Assembly: GCA_021204905.1 (NCBI GenBank)
Contig: JAJPYN010000004.1
Location: forward strand, 18,996 to 82,995
Origin: Prevotella sp.
GTDB lineage: Bacteria; Bacteroidota; Bacteroidia; Bacteroidales; Bacteroidaceae
DNA: 64,000 nt
Direction: 5' to 3'
This document shows positions 8,601-15,895 of the stretch, piece by piece. Both the position numbers and the translations under genes were made by a program. Each line of letters starts with the position of its first letter. The stretch's first letter is position 1. A model generated the notes under the pieces. That model saw nothing but the letters and a program-made list of their open reading frames with translations. It was not told the DNA's origin and made no database searches.

Positions 8601-10143
8601 CTCCATCGAGGACCTCGCGCAACTCATTTTCGACCTGAAAAACATCAACCCGCAAGCGGCCGTGTCCGTAAAGCTCGTGGCCGAAAGCGGCGTGGGTACA
8701 GTCGCGGCGGGCGTGGCGAAAGCGAAGGCCGACCTCATCGTCATCTCCGGCGCGGAAGGCGGCACGGGCGCATCACCGGCCTCGTCGATGCGGTTCGCCG
8801 GCGTGGAGGCTGAGATTGGTCTGTCGGAGACGCAGCAGACACTCGTCAAAAACGGCCTGCGCGGACAGGTAAGGTTGCAAGTGGACGGCCAGCTGAAAAC
8901 AGCGCGCGACGTGGTTTTAATGGCAATGCTCGGCGCCGATGAGTTCGGTTTCGGCACACTGCCGCTCATCGTGCTCGGCTGCGTGATGATGCGCAAATGC
9001 AACACGAACACGTGCCCCGTCGGCGTGGCGACACAAGACGAAAAACTGCGCGGGCATTTCCGCGGCAAGGCCGAATACGTCGAAAATTTCTTCCTGTTCC
9101 TTGCCGAGCATGTCCGCGAATACCTCGCCGCACTGGGCGTAAAGAAACTTAAAGACATCATCGGCCGGACCGATTTAATCGAAATTTTGCCCGCCGAACA
9201 AGGCAGTAAACAAGGCACGATCGACTTCTCGCGACTGCTCTTCATGGAAAGCACGACGGGCCCGCGCTGCTGGGATCGAAGCGGTTTCACGAAGGTGGAA
9301 GGCGTCAAGGACGAGCTCATCATCAAAGCCGCGCGCGAGGCCTTAGCCAGCAAAGAGGAGATCACGCTCGACTACGCCATAAAGAACACCGACCGCGCAG
9401 CAGGCACAATGCTCTCGGGCATCATCGCGCGCAAATACGGCGAGCAAGGGCTGCCCGACGGCACGATAAACATCAAGTTCAAAGGGTCGGCAGGACAATC
9501 GTTCGGCGCGTTCGCTGTCAAAGGCGTCTACCTCAAACTCGAAGGCGAATGCAACGATTACTTCGGCAAAGGGCTCTCGGGCGGACGAATCTCCATCCAG
9601 CCGCCGGCACGCTCCGGACAGCATTTCGTCGCCGAAGACAACATAATCGCCGGAAACACAGGCCTTTACGGCGCGACAACGGGCGAGCTGTATGTCAACG
9701 GCCGCGTTGGCGAGCGCTTCGCAGTGCGCAACTCCGGAGCCATCGCCGTGATTGAGGGTGCGGGCGACCATTGCTGCGAATACATGACCGGCGGACGCGT
9801 CGTCGTACTCGGTGCCACAGGCCGCAATTTCGCCGCGGGCATGTCAGGAGGCGTGGCGTACGTCTGGGACAAAGACCATAATTTCGACTATTTCTGCAAC
9901 ATGGACCAAGTGGAAATCGACCTCGTCGAAGAGGCGGCCTACCGCAAGGAACTGCACGAGCTCGTGCGACAGCATTACCTCTACACCGGGTCCGCCCTCG
10001 CGCGCCGCATGCTCGACGATTGGAACAAATACATCGACGATTTCATCCAAGTGGTGCCCATCGAATACAAGCGCGTGCTCGAAGAAGAAAAGATGCGCAA
10101 ACTGCAAGACAAGATTGCCAATATGCAAATGATAAACTATTAA
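5644..10143 (+). CDS. gltB: Glutamate synthase large subunit
   Basis: The 1499-residue amidotransferase subunit of glutamate synthase, which with GltD converts glutamine plus 2-oxoglutarate to two glutamates. The start METTKNFG puts the catalytic N-terminal cysteine at Cys19 (EHDSCGVGMV); the short leader is expected to be removed. An upstream in-frame start would add 24 residues, but would lie close to the promoter. Order of domains: class II glutaminase (about 19-420), a central linking domain, the FMN/Fe-S synthase domain with GGMSFGALS, NTGEGGED, GAEGGTGASP and the cluster cysteines in CVMMRKCNTNTCPVGVAT, and a C-terminal glycine-rich beta-helix (from about 1250). gltD starts 19 bp later. 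Confidence 0.97.
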   Translation: METTKNFGLYNPAYEHDSCGVGMVVNIHGGKSHELVDNALRVLENMEHRGAETRDKTGDGAGILIQIPHEFILLQGIPVPEKGRYGTGIVFLPKDEKRQAEILSVMIEEIEREGLNLMHLRNVPVNPEVLGEGAHRTEPDVKQMFITGAADDDNAGSTLSRTLYKIRKRIERRISDEDFYICSLSNKSIIYKGMLTSGQLRRYYKDLSNDYFTSGLAIVHSRFSTNTFPKWKLAQPFRYLCHNGEINTVRGNRAWMKAREAVLSSPALGDIKDIAPILQEDMSDSASLDNVFEFLVMSGMSLPQAMAILVPESFNDKNPISEDLKAFYEYYSILMEPWDGPAALLFSDGRFAGGMLDRNGLRPSRYTITKQGMMVVASEVGVMDFEPGDIVAKGRLQPGKILLVDTQESRIYYDGEIKEQLAKEHPYRQWLSANRIQLEKLRSGRKVDNTVPDYDRKLINFGFGREDINNTIIPMCTTGQEPSAAMGNDTPLAVISDRPQILFDYFRQQFAQVTNPAIDPIREELVMSLIEYIGRVGSGILTPDESNCKMVRLPQPVLTNTELDILCNIRYKGFKTIKLPMLFDPAKGESALRAALDSLCKQAAQSVDNGVNYIILSDRDVDAAHAAIPSLLAVSAVHHFLIDAGKRVQTALIVESGEIKEVMHAALLLGYGASAICPYMAFALLDRLVKDHKIAEEYSTAEKNYIRAIDKGLKKIMSKMGISTIRSYRGAKIFESIGLSEGLLKKYFGTDQSTVGGIGLHDIARDAARFHEMAYKPDDAPTLINKGLFSFRKDGIRHAWTPEAITTLQLATRLASYKKFKEWEQIIDNQEKPIFLRDFMGLKFAKKPVPIDEVESVESIVKHFVTGGMSFGALSIEAHEALAVAMNKIGGRSNTGEGGEDNTRYHTERDGVSLSSKTKQIASGRFGVTAEYLVNAEEIQIKVAQGAKPGEGGQLPGFKVNNIIAKTRNSIPGITLISPPPHHDIYSIEDLAQLIFDLKNINPQAAVSVKLVAESGVGTVAAGVAKAKADLIVISGAEGGTGASPASSMRFAGVEAEIGLSETQQTLVKNGLRGQVRLQVDGQLKTARDVVLMAMLGADEFGFGTLPLIVLGCVMMRKCNTNTCPVGVATQDEKLRGHFRGKAEYVENFFLFLAEHVREYLAALGVKKLKDIIGRTDLIEILPAEQGSKQGTIDFSRLLFMESTTGPRCWDRSGFTKVEGVKDELIIKAAREALASKEEITLDYAIKNTDRAAGTMLSGIIARKYGEQGLPDGTINIKFKGSAGQSFGAFAVKGVYLKLEGECNDYFGKGLSGGRISIQPPARSGQHFVAEDNIIAGNTGLYGATTGELYVNGRVGERFAVRNSGAIAVIEGAGDHCCEYMTGGRVVVLGATGRNFAAGMSGGVAYVWDKDHNFDYFCNMDQVEIDLVEEAAYRKELHELVRQHYLYTGSALARRMLDDWNKYIDDFIQVVPIEYKRVLEEEKMRKLQDKIANMQMINY

Positions 10144-10162
10144 AAACGAGACGATTAACGAT

Positions 10163-11527
10163 ATGGGAAAGCTTAAAGCATTCATGGAAATTCCGCGTCT
10201 CGAAGCGGGTTACCGCCCCGTGCACGACCGCGTGAAAGACTTCAGCGAAGTGGAGCAAACGCTCAACACCAAACAGCGCAAAGAGCAAGCGGCAAGGTGC
10301 ATGGACTGCGGCGTGCCCTTCTGCCACTGGGCCTGCCCGCTGGGGAATAAAGCGCCGGAATGGAACGACGCCCTCTGCAAAGGCGAATGGGAACTGGCCT
10401 ACCGCCTGCTCAACGCCACAAACGATTTCCCCGAATTCACCGGCCGCATCTGCCCCGCGCTATGCGAAAAAGCGTGCGTGCTGAACCTTACCCTTCACGA
10501 ACCCACCACCAACCGCGAGAACGAAGCGGCCATAACGGAAGCGGCGTGGCGCGAAGGATACATCACGCAAGGCAACTACAAACGCAACGGCAAATCGGTC
10601 GCAGTAATCGGTGCCGGACCCGCGGGATTAGTTGCCGCCAACCGCCTTAATAAAAAGGGCTACAACGTAACGGTGTTCGACCGCAACGAAGCTGCCGGCG
10701 GCCTGCTGCGATACGGCATCCCGAACTTCAAACTTAACAAAACAATCATCGACCGGCGAATAAACATGCTCTGCCGCGAAGGCATCAAATTTGTTTATAA
10801 CACCGACATCGACCTTAGCAAACTCGCGTCAACGAACAAGCTGCCCGGGCAAGACGATTTCGACGCGTACATCGTGGCAACAGGCACGCCCCAAGCACGC
10901 GACCTGCCCATCCCCGGACGCAACCTGAAAGGCATCTATTTCGCCCTCGACATGCTCGCGCAACAAAACCGCATCCTCGCCGGCGCCGACTTCCCCAAAG
11001 ACGAAATTGTCAGCGCAAAAGACAAGGACGTGCTCGTCATCGGAGGCGGCGACACCGGCAGCGACTGCATCGGCACATCGCATAGGCAAGGCTGCAAAAC
11101 AGTAACGCAAATCGAGATTATGCCCAAGCCTGTCGACGGCCCCGACGACCCGCAAAACCCCTGGCCCAACTGGCCGCGAACGCTCAAGACAACATCGTCG
11201 CACGAAGAGGGTTGCCTCCGCCGCTGGAACATCAATTCGCTCGAATTCCTCGGCAAAGACGGCCGCTTGACAGGAGTAAAGGTGCAGCCGATTGACTGGA
11301 AACCCAACCCCGACGGCGGACGGCCCTTGATGGTGGCCGCAGGCAAAGAAGAAATCATCAAATGCGACCTCGTCCTCCTCGCCCTCGGCTTCATCAAACC
11401 GCAGCAGCCCGTCTTCCCCAAGAACGTCGTCGTGGCAGGCGATGCCGCAGCGGGCCCCTCCCTCGTCGTGCGTGCCATGGCCTCCGGACGCGATGCAGCA
11501 ATGGAGATTGATAAAATGCTTCGCTGA
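10163..11527 (+). CDS. gltD: Glutamate synthase small subunit
   Basis: The 454-residue electron-delivery subunit of glutamate synthase, which oxidises NAD(P)H and passes electrons to GltB. N-terminal Fe-S ligands are visible in CMDCGVPFCHWACPLGN and in CPALCEKAC; next comes the FAD-binding loop GAGPAGLVAANRL (about residue 150) and the NAD(P)H-binding loop VIGGGDTGSDCIG (about residue 293), with the final FAD contact VVAGDAAAGPSLVVRAMASGR. Length is typical. It is cotranscribed with gltB (19-bp gap), and a hairpin terminator follows at 11575. Confidence 0.97.
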   Translation: MGKLKAFMEIPRLEAGYRPVHDRVKDFSEVEQTLNTKQRKEQAARCMDCGVPFCHWACPLGNKAPEWNDALCKGEWELAYRLLNATNDFPEFTGRICPALCEKACVLNLTLHEPTTNRENEAAITEAAWREGYITQGNYKRNGKSVAVIGAGPAGLVAANRLNKKGYNVTVFDRNEAAGGLLRYGIPNFKLNKTIIDRRINMLCREGIKFVYNTDIDLSKLASTNKLPGQDDFDAYIVATGTPQARDLPIPGRNLKGIYFALDMLAQQNRILAGADFPKDEIVSAKDKDVLVIGGGDTGSDCIGTSHRQGCKTVTQIEIMPKPVDGPDDPQNPWPNWPRTLKTTSSHEEGCLRRWNINSLEFLGKDGRLTGVKVQPIDWKPNPDGGRPLMVAAGKEEIIKCDLVLLALGFIKPQQPVFPKNVVVAGDAAAGPSLVVRAMASGRDAAMEIDKMLR

Positions 11528-11574
11528 GAAATAGCTGCTTTTGACGCTAATCCGGTTACAACGGAAAAAACAAA

Positions 11575-11620
11575 GCCCGCAACGTAAACTTGTATTAAGG
11601 AATTGCGCTGCGGGCATTTT
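11575..11620 (+). terminator. Rho-independent terminator after gltBD
   Basis: GCCCGCA (11575-11581) pairs with TGCGGGC (11609-11615), a 7-bp stem over a 27-nt loop, followed by ATTTTT. It is 47 bp after the gltD stop. Confidence 0.55.
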
Positions 11621-11736
11621 TGTTGCCCTTTTACGGTCAATCAGACTTAATAATTCTATTGTCAATGTCGGCTTTGGGGGATTAGAATGAATGCATGTGA
11701 ATACGCGCTGATTGTTGTATAAGCATTTGGCGATAT

Positions 11737-12537
11737 TCATTCTGTTGGCGACGACCACCACCCGTAAAAATTAAACGCCTGCCATTCACGACCTTCATAG
11801 GGTACAATTAATTGCGCCTTATTTACATCCATCTCATCAACTATAATATTGCTTACATAGTTACTCACCGTTACTTGTACTGTCTCTGGTGCGTTCTCGT
11901 CAGCAAAATAGTTGATAATTCCCTTCAAGCGAACCGGACTTTCGCTGTAATCATTAAACTGCCAAGCGGCTCCTTTCTTAAGTTTTGTCTCTGCCTTGGT
12001 CTTCGGATCTATATATGTTTGAAGCCGATGAGAAACTGCACCCACGTCCCTTACAATATTCCTTATGTTTCCAAAGAAATATACACTGTAAGCTGATTGT
12101 GGCGCAATGGTTACAATCTTTTGCTCCACAATAGTTGTCGACGAACCTTGCGTCTGATTGCTCCCTACATCAATGCCGCTCATCAATGCGCCCAATCCGC
12201 CGCCGACACCCATCGCGCGAGCCACGCCGCCTAAATTAACATTAGTTCCCGAACCTTGTGATGTAGAGGTAGTAGTTATGGCATTGGAGAATAAACACGT
12301 GGGAACATCATTCAAATAGGCGAATGAAGTCTCCTTGTTAAGATAAATAATATGATTCGTCTTGTTGCGAATTATGAGTTCTCTGTTGATGATTAAAACC
12401 ACTACATTGTCGTCCTCGTACCGCTGATTTGCATCTTCGGAGAAAATACAATATGTTCCCTTTCTGCCCGCGAATGCGGAAATTGCAGTCATACTTAGCA
12501 CGACAGTGCAAATCAAAATTAATGTTTTATGTTTCAT
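11737..12537 (-). CDS. Secreted protein of unknown function
   Basis: A 266-residue protein I do not recognise. A standard signal peptide is present (MKHKTLILICTVVLSMTAISAFA, cut expected after AFA). The mature part has beta-strand-like segments, a Gly/Ser/Thr-rich middle (about residues 90-135, including GGVARAMGVGGGLGALMSG) and an aromatic C-terminus (QAFNFYGWWSS). No lipobox, membrane helix or catalytic motif is seen. Its DNA is clearly more AT-rich than the flanking gltD and argS, with many ATA/ATT/TTA codons, which suggests acquisition. It stands alone on the minus strand behind a long structured leader (12578-12832). Confidence 0.75.
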   Translation of the reverse strand: MKHKTLILICTVVLSMTAISAFAGRKGTYCIFSEDANQRYEDDNVVVLIINRELIIRNKTNHIIYLNKETSFAYLNDVPTCLFSNAITTTSTSQGSGTNVNLGGVARAMGVGGGLGALMSGIDVGSNQTQGSSTTIVEQKIVTIAPQSAYSVYFFGNIRNIVRDVGAVSHRLQTYIDPKTKAETKLKKGAAWQFNDYSESPVRLKGIINYFADENAPETVQVTVSNYVSNIIVDEMDVNKAQLIVPYEGREWQAFNFYGWWSSPTE

Positions 12538-12577
12538 TGTTAAATAAATTAGATGTTTGATTATTTACATTTTACCA

Positions 12578-12690
12578 GTCCCGATACCTGAAATGGAGAC
12601 AATAAAAAACGTGGACTGATAGCTTCGTCTACGTCCTCAAGGTATCGCCAAACACCGCATATTCATAAACAAGTATAAGTCCACGCCGAT
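12578..12690 (-). promoter_or_regulatory. Structured leader with terminator-like and alternative stems
   Basis: Read on the minus strand, CGTGGACT (12685-12678) can pair with AGTCCACG (12617-12610), followed at once by six Ts (12609-12604): an intrinsic-terminator layout with a 60-nt loop. A second pair, CGATACC in the loop (12648-12642) with GGTATCG downstream of the T-run (12588-12582), overlaps the first, so both cannot form simply at once. In addition GGGACT just past it (12582-12577) could pair with the AGTCC of the terminator arm. This suggests either attenuation of the downstream secreted-protein gene or the 3' end of a small RNA. Inferred from pairing only; not folded. Confidence 0.4.
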
Positions 12691-12824
12691 ACGCGTGAAC
12701 GTTTAACTGTTACTCTTGAATATTAGTGAAATTGGCGATTTCAGAGGGCAAGAATAAAGCTAACGCTTTCTATTTTAATGTCCTTTTTTATTCTACATAG
12801 GCGCAATTTTTTTGTTTCATTCTG

Positions 12825-12832
12825 CAAAGATA
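12825..12832 (-). promoter_or_regulatory. Possible -7 element reading into the 12.6-kb leader
   Basis: TATCTTTG on the minus strand (12832-12825). No good TTTG was found at the expected distance upstream, so this is a half-match. If active, the transcript would begin near 12818, about 280 nt ahead of the secreted-protein start. Apart from this and the structured leader, the 472-bp gap 12538-13009 holds only the argS promoter. Confidence 0.35.
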
Positions 12833-12950
12833 GGGCATTATCCGAGAATGATTTAGCGTAAACGCCGGATAAATTCAAATATGACATAAGAAAAGCAATT
12901 CTTATTCGCTTGCGAGGGAAACGCATTGCCGGTATAACAAGCCGCTATCA

Positions 12951-12982
12951 TTTGCATTTAACGATTATTTCGGCTAATTTTG
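12951..12982 (+). promoter_or_regulatory. Bacteroidales-type promoter for argS
   Basis: TTTG (12951-12954), a 20-bp spacer, and TAATTTTG (12975-12982). The -7 box would overlap any start at 12980, so translation most likely begins at the ATG at 13010. Confidence 0.7.
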
Positions 12983-13009
12983 CGACTTGAACAAAACGAT
13001 AACGAAGAA

Positions 13010-14803
13010 ATGACCATCGAGGAACAAATCATAGAAACCGCGCTCAAAGCAGTCAGCAGCCTCTACGGTACGGAGCTGCCCGCCGGCACGTTGCAAGTGC
13101 AGAAAACGCGCCCCGACTACGAAGGCCACCTGACCATCGTCGTCTTCCCGCTGCTGAAAATATCGCGCAAATCGCCCGAAGCAACGGCCGAAGAGCTCGG
13201 CAGCTATCTCCTCCGCGAGAGCAAAATCGTCAGCGCGTACAACGTCGTGAAAGGTTTTCTCAACCTCAGCATCGCGCCTGAAGCATGGGCCGTTTTACTC
13301 GCCGACATCAATAGCGACAGGCAGTTCGGCACAACCGCCGCAACGGAAAACAGTCCGCTCGTGATGATTGAATATTCGTCGCCGAACACGAACAAACCGC
13401 TGCACCTCGGACACGTGCGCAACAACCTGCTGGGCTGGTCGCTCGCAAAAATCCTCGCCGCAAACGGCAACCGCGTGGTGAAGACGAACATCGTGAACGA
13501 CCGCGGCATTCACATCTGCAAATCGATGCTGGCGTGGCTGAAATTCGGCAACGGCGAGACGCCGGAATCGTCGGGCAAGAAAGGCGACCACCTCATCGGC
13601 GACTACTACGTGGCGTTCGACAAGCACTATCGCGAAGAGGTGGCGGCGCTCGTGGCCAAAGGCATGGACGAAGAGACGGCGAAGGCGGAGGCACCGCTGA
13701 TGAAAGAGGCGCGCGCGATGCTCGTCAAATGGGAGCACGGCGACGAGGAAGTAAGGCGGCTATGGGCGAAGATGAACGAGTGGGTTTATGCCGGTTTCGA
13801 CGAGACATACCGCATGCTCGGCGTCAGTTTCGACAAGATTTACTACGAGTCGGAGACCTATCTGGAAGGGCGCGAAAAGGTGATTGAAGGTCTGCAAAAA
13901 GGGTTGTTCTACCGCCGCGACGACGGTTCCGTCTGGGCCGATCTGCGCTCCGACGGCCTCGACGAGAAACTGCTTTTGCGCTCCGACGGCACCTCGGTCT
14001 ACATGACGCAGGACATCGGCACGGCCAAGCTGCGCTACGAGGATTACCCCATCGACAAGATGATTTACGTCGTGGGCAACGAGCAGAATTACCATTTCCA
14101 AGTGCTCGCCATTTTGCTCGATAAACTCGGGTTCAAATGGGGCAAAACGCTGACGCACTTCTCCTACGGCATGGTCGAGCTGCCCGCCGGACGGATGAAA
14201 AGCCGCGAAGGAACGGTGGTCGATGCCGACGAACTGATGGCCGAAATGATACGCCGCGCGCGCGAAACAGCCGATGAAACCGGTAAATTTGGCGACATGA
14301 GCGAGGGCGAAAAGCAGGAAGTGGCGCGAGTTGTAGGGCTCGGCGCGTTGAAATATTTCATCCTGAAAGTGGACGCACGCAAAAACATGCTCTTCAACCC
14401 CGAAGAAAGCATCGATTTCAACGGAAATACCGGGCCTTTTATTCAATACACCCACGCGCGGATCCGCTCCATCCTGCGCAAGGCGGCTGCCGCAGGCATC
14501 ACAGTTCCCGACACGCCCGGCACAACTTATCAGCCCAACGAAAAAGAGATCGAGCTCATCCGCAAAATCAGCGAATACCCCGCCGCCGTCGCGCAAGCCG
14601 GCAAGGATTATTCGCCGTCGGTCATCGCCAACTATGCCTACGACCTGACCAAGACTTTCAACCAGTTCTACCACGATTATTCCGTGCTCAACGCCGCCGG
14701 CGACGACGAGAAAACATTCCGGCTCGTGCTGGCGGAAAATGTTGGGAAAACCATCAAAAGCGCAATGGATCTGCTCGGCATAGAGGTGCCGGAGAGGATG
14801 TAA
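13010..14803 (+). CDS. argS: Arginyl-tRNA synthetase
   Basis: A 597-residue class I aminoacyl-tRNA synthetase that charges tRNA-Arg. An N-terminal tRNA-binding domain (about 1-110) is followed by the catalytic domain with the HIGH-type motif in YSSPNTNKPLHLGHVRNN (about residue 125 on) and the KMSKS-type loop in AGRMKSREGTVVD (about residue 395), then an all-helical anticodon-binding domain with QYTHARIRSILRKA and a C-terminus ending VPERM, as in other bacterial ArgRS. The start at 13010 (MTIEEQIIE) is chosen because a slightly earlier start would lie inside the promoter. An RNase HI-like gene follows after 33 bp. Confidence 0.96.
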   Translation: MTIEEQIIETALKAVSSLYGTELPAGTLQVQKTRPDYEGHLTIVVFPLLKISRKSPEATAEELGSYLLRESKIVSAYNVVKGFLNLSIAPEAWAVLLADINSDRQFGTTAATENSPLVMIEYSSPNTNKPLHLGHVRNNLLGWSLAKILAANGNRVVKTNIVNDRGIHICKSMLAWLKFGNGETPESSGKKGDHLIGDYYVAFDKHYREEVAALVAKGMDEETAKAEAPLMKEARAMLVKWEHGDEEVRRLWAKMNEWVYAGFDETYRMLGVSFDKIYYESETYLEGREKVIEGLQKGLFYRRDDGSVWADLRSDGLDEKLLLRSDGTSVYMTQDIGTAKLRYEDYPIDKMIYVVGNEQNYHFQVLAILLDKLGFKWGKTLTHFSYGMVELPAGRMKSREGTVVDADELMAEMIRRARETADETGKFGDMSEGEKQEVARVVGLGALKYFILKVDARKNMLFNPEESIDFNGNTGPFIQYTHARIRSILRKAAAAGITVPDTPGTTYQPNEKEIELIRKISEYPAAVAQAGKDYSPSVIANYAYDLTKTFNQFYHDYSVLNAAGDDEKTFRLVLAENVGKTIKSAMDLLGIEVPERM

Positions 14804-14836
14804 GGAAATAGTTGTAACTTATTAAAAACCAATAAT

Positions 14837-15310
14837 TTGCAAACCGCAGTCAATCCTCCGGACTATCGTTCCGACACCGTCCTGCCGCTGCCGCCGGAGG
14901 TGAGGGCCAACGCGTGGGCGGTGGATGCCTCGTGCCCCGGCAACCCCGGTCCTACCGAGTACCGCTGCATCGACCTTGCGACAGGCGAGCAGGTATTCCA
15001 TTTCGGCACCATCCTCGCCACAAACAACATCGGCGAATTCCTTGCCGTCGTTCACGCCCTCGCACTAATGAATCAGCGCGGCATCAACGACAAAACCATC
15101 TACACCGACTCGCGCAACGCCATCACGTGGGTGAACAAAAAGCAGTGCAAGACGCGCCTAGAACAGTCTGTGCGCACGCGCGAAGCCTTCGATCTCATAC
15201 GCCGCGCAGAGAAGTGGTTGCGGCAGCACGCCATAACCGTCCCCATCATCAAATGGGAGACAAAAGCGTGGGGTGAGATACCCGCGGACTTCGGCAGGAA
15301 AAACGCCTGA
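14837..15310 (+). CDS. RNase HI-like protein
   Basis: A 157-residue RNase H-fold protein, probably cutting RNA in RNA:DNA hybrids. The acidic active-site set can be traced: Asp in AWAVDASCPGNPGP, Glu in NNIGEFLAVVHAL, Asp in IYTDSRNAITWV, and a last Asp in GEIPADFGRK. The sequence departs from E. coli RNase HI and matches the Bacteroidota variant in which the first motif reads VDASC/VDAAC. No ATG lies between the in-frame argS stop (14801-14803) and the conserved region, so the start is probably TTG at 14837, though a later rare start is possible. It likely shares the argS transcript. Confidence 0.78.
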   Translation: MQTAVNPPDYRSDTVLPLPPEVRANAWAVDASCPGNPGPTEYRCIDLATGEQVFHFGTILATNNIGEFLAVVHALALMNQRGINDKTIYTDSRNAITWVNKKQCKTRLEQSVRTREAFDLIRRAEKWLRQHAITVPIIKWETKAWGEIPADFGRKNA

Positions 15311-15315
15311 TACAT

Positions 15316-15416
15316 CGGAAAAATCGGGCTTTTTGGACGATTATTACACAAAAGCAGATAAATGTGCAAAATAAGCAATAAAATCATTCAAAACATGCGG
15401 AAAAATCGGGCTTTTT
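15316..15416 (+). repeat. Pair of 19-bp direct repeats
   Basis: CGGAAAAATCGGGCTTTTT occurs at 15316-15334 and again at 15398-15416, in an AT-rich 183-bp gap between the RNase HI-like gene and the GH43 relic. The GC-poor spacer between copies is 63 bp. Each copy has GGGCTTTTT, so they might act as weak termination signals, but no proper stem was seen. Confidence 0.55.
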
Positions 15417-15493
15417 TGAAGATTTAGCAAGCAACAAACCCTACAACCTGACGCCGACAAACAACCGACATCGAAACAAGAACCTTAAGCGAT

Positions 15494-15868
15494 ATGAAGA
15501 AGATTCTGACCCTCATCCTGTCCTTCGCCGCGACAATCGTCCTTGCGCAAGGTTTTTCGAACCCCGTCATCCCCGGCTTCCACCCCGACCTTTTCTTCGA
15601 CGACGGCAAGTGTTATTTCCTCTCGTCCGAGATGCAACTCAGCGAAATCGACCCCGCCACAAGCACGCTCCTGTCCGAGCCGCGCACGTTCTGGTACGGC
15701 ACCGACGGCACGGAGTTCATCTCGCTCGGGTACGCCGAAACGCGCTTCCTCAGTTCCGAGACGGCGGGAGGCTTCACGGACGTGTACATCGGGATGTTCG
15801 CCGAAGGTCCAATAAACAATGGCTCTGTCGCCGATTTCGATTGGTTCGAATACGAAAGTTTGGAATAA
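15494..15868 (+). pseudogene. Collapsed remnant of a GH43 glycosidase
   Basis: A 124-codon open frame that looks like pieces of a secreted family-43 beta-xylosidase/arabinofuranosidase joined in frame. It starts with a signal peptide (MKKILTLILSFAATIVLAQG) and the GH43 opening NPVIPGFHPDLFFDDGKCYF, then a short piece resembling the mid-domain (EIDPATSTLLSEPRTFWYGT), and ends with a piece like the C-terminal lectin-like domain (FLSSETAGGFTDVYIGMFAE, then ADFDWFEYE). Intact enzymes of this type are about 500-580 residues. The expected proline after HPD and the catalytic acids are gone, so no activity is expected. Identification is from memory of the family pattern. Confidence 0.65.
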
Positions 15869-15895
15869 AATAAATCTCAAAACGCGCGTAAGTTT

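Noticed and set aside
12741..12926. 61-codon frame on the minus strand ahead of the secreted gene
   Set aside because: No family pattern, and it overlaps the likely promoter and leader.
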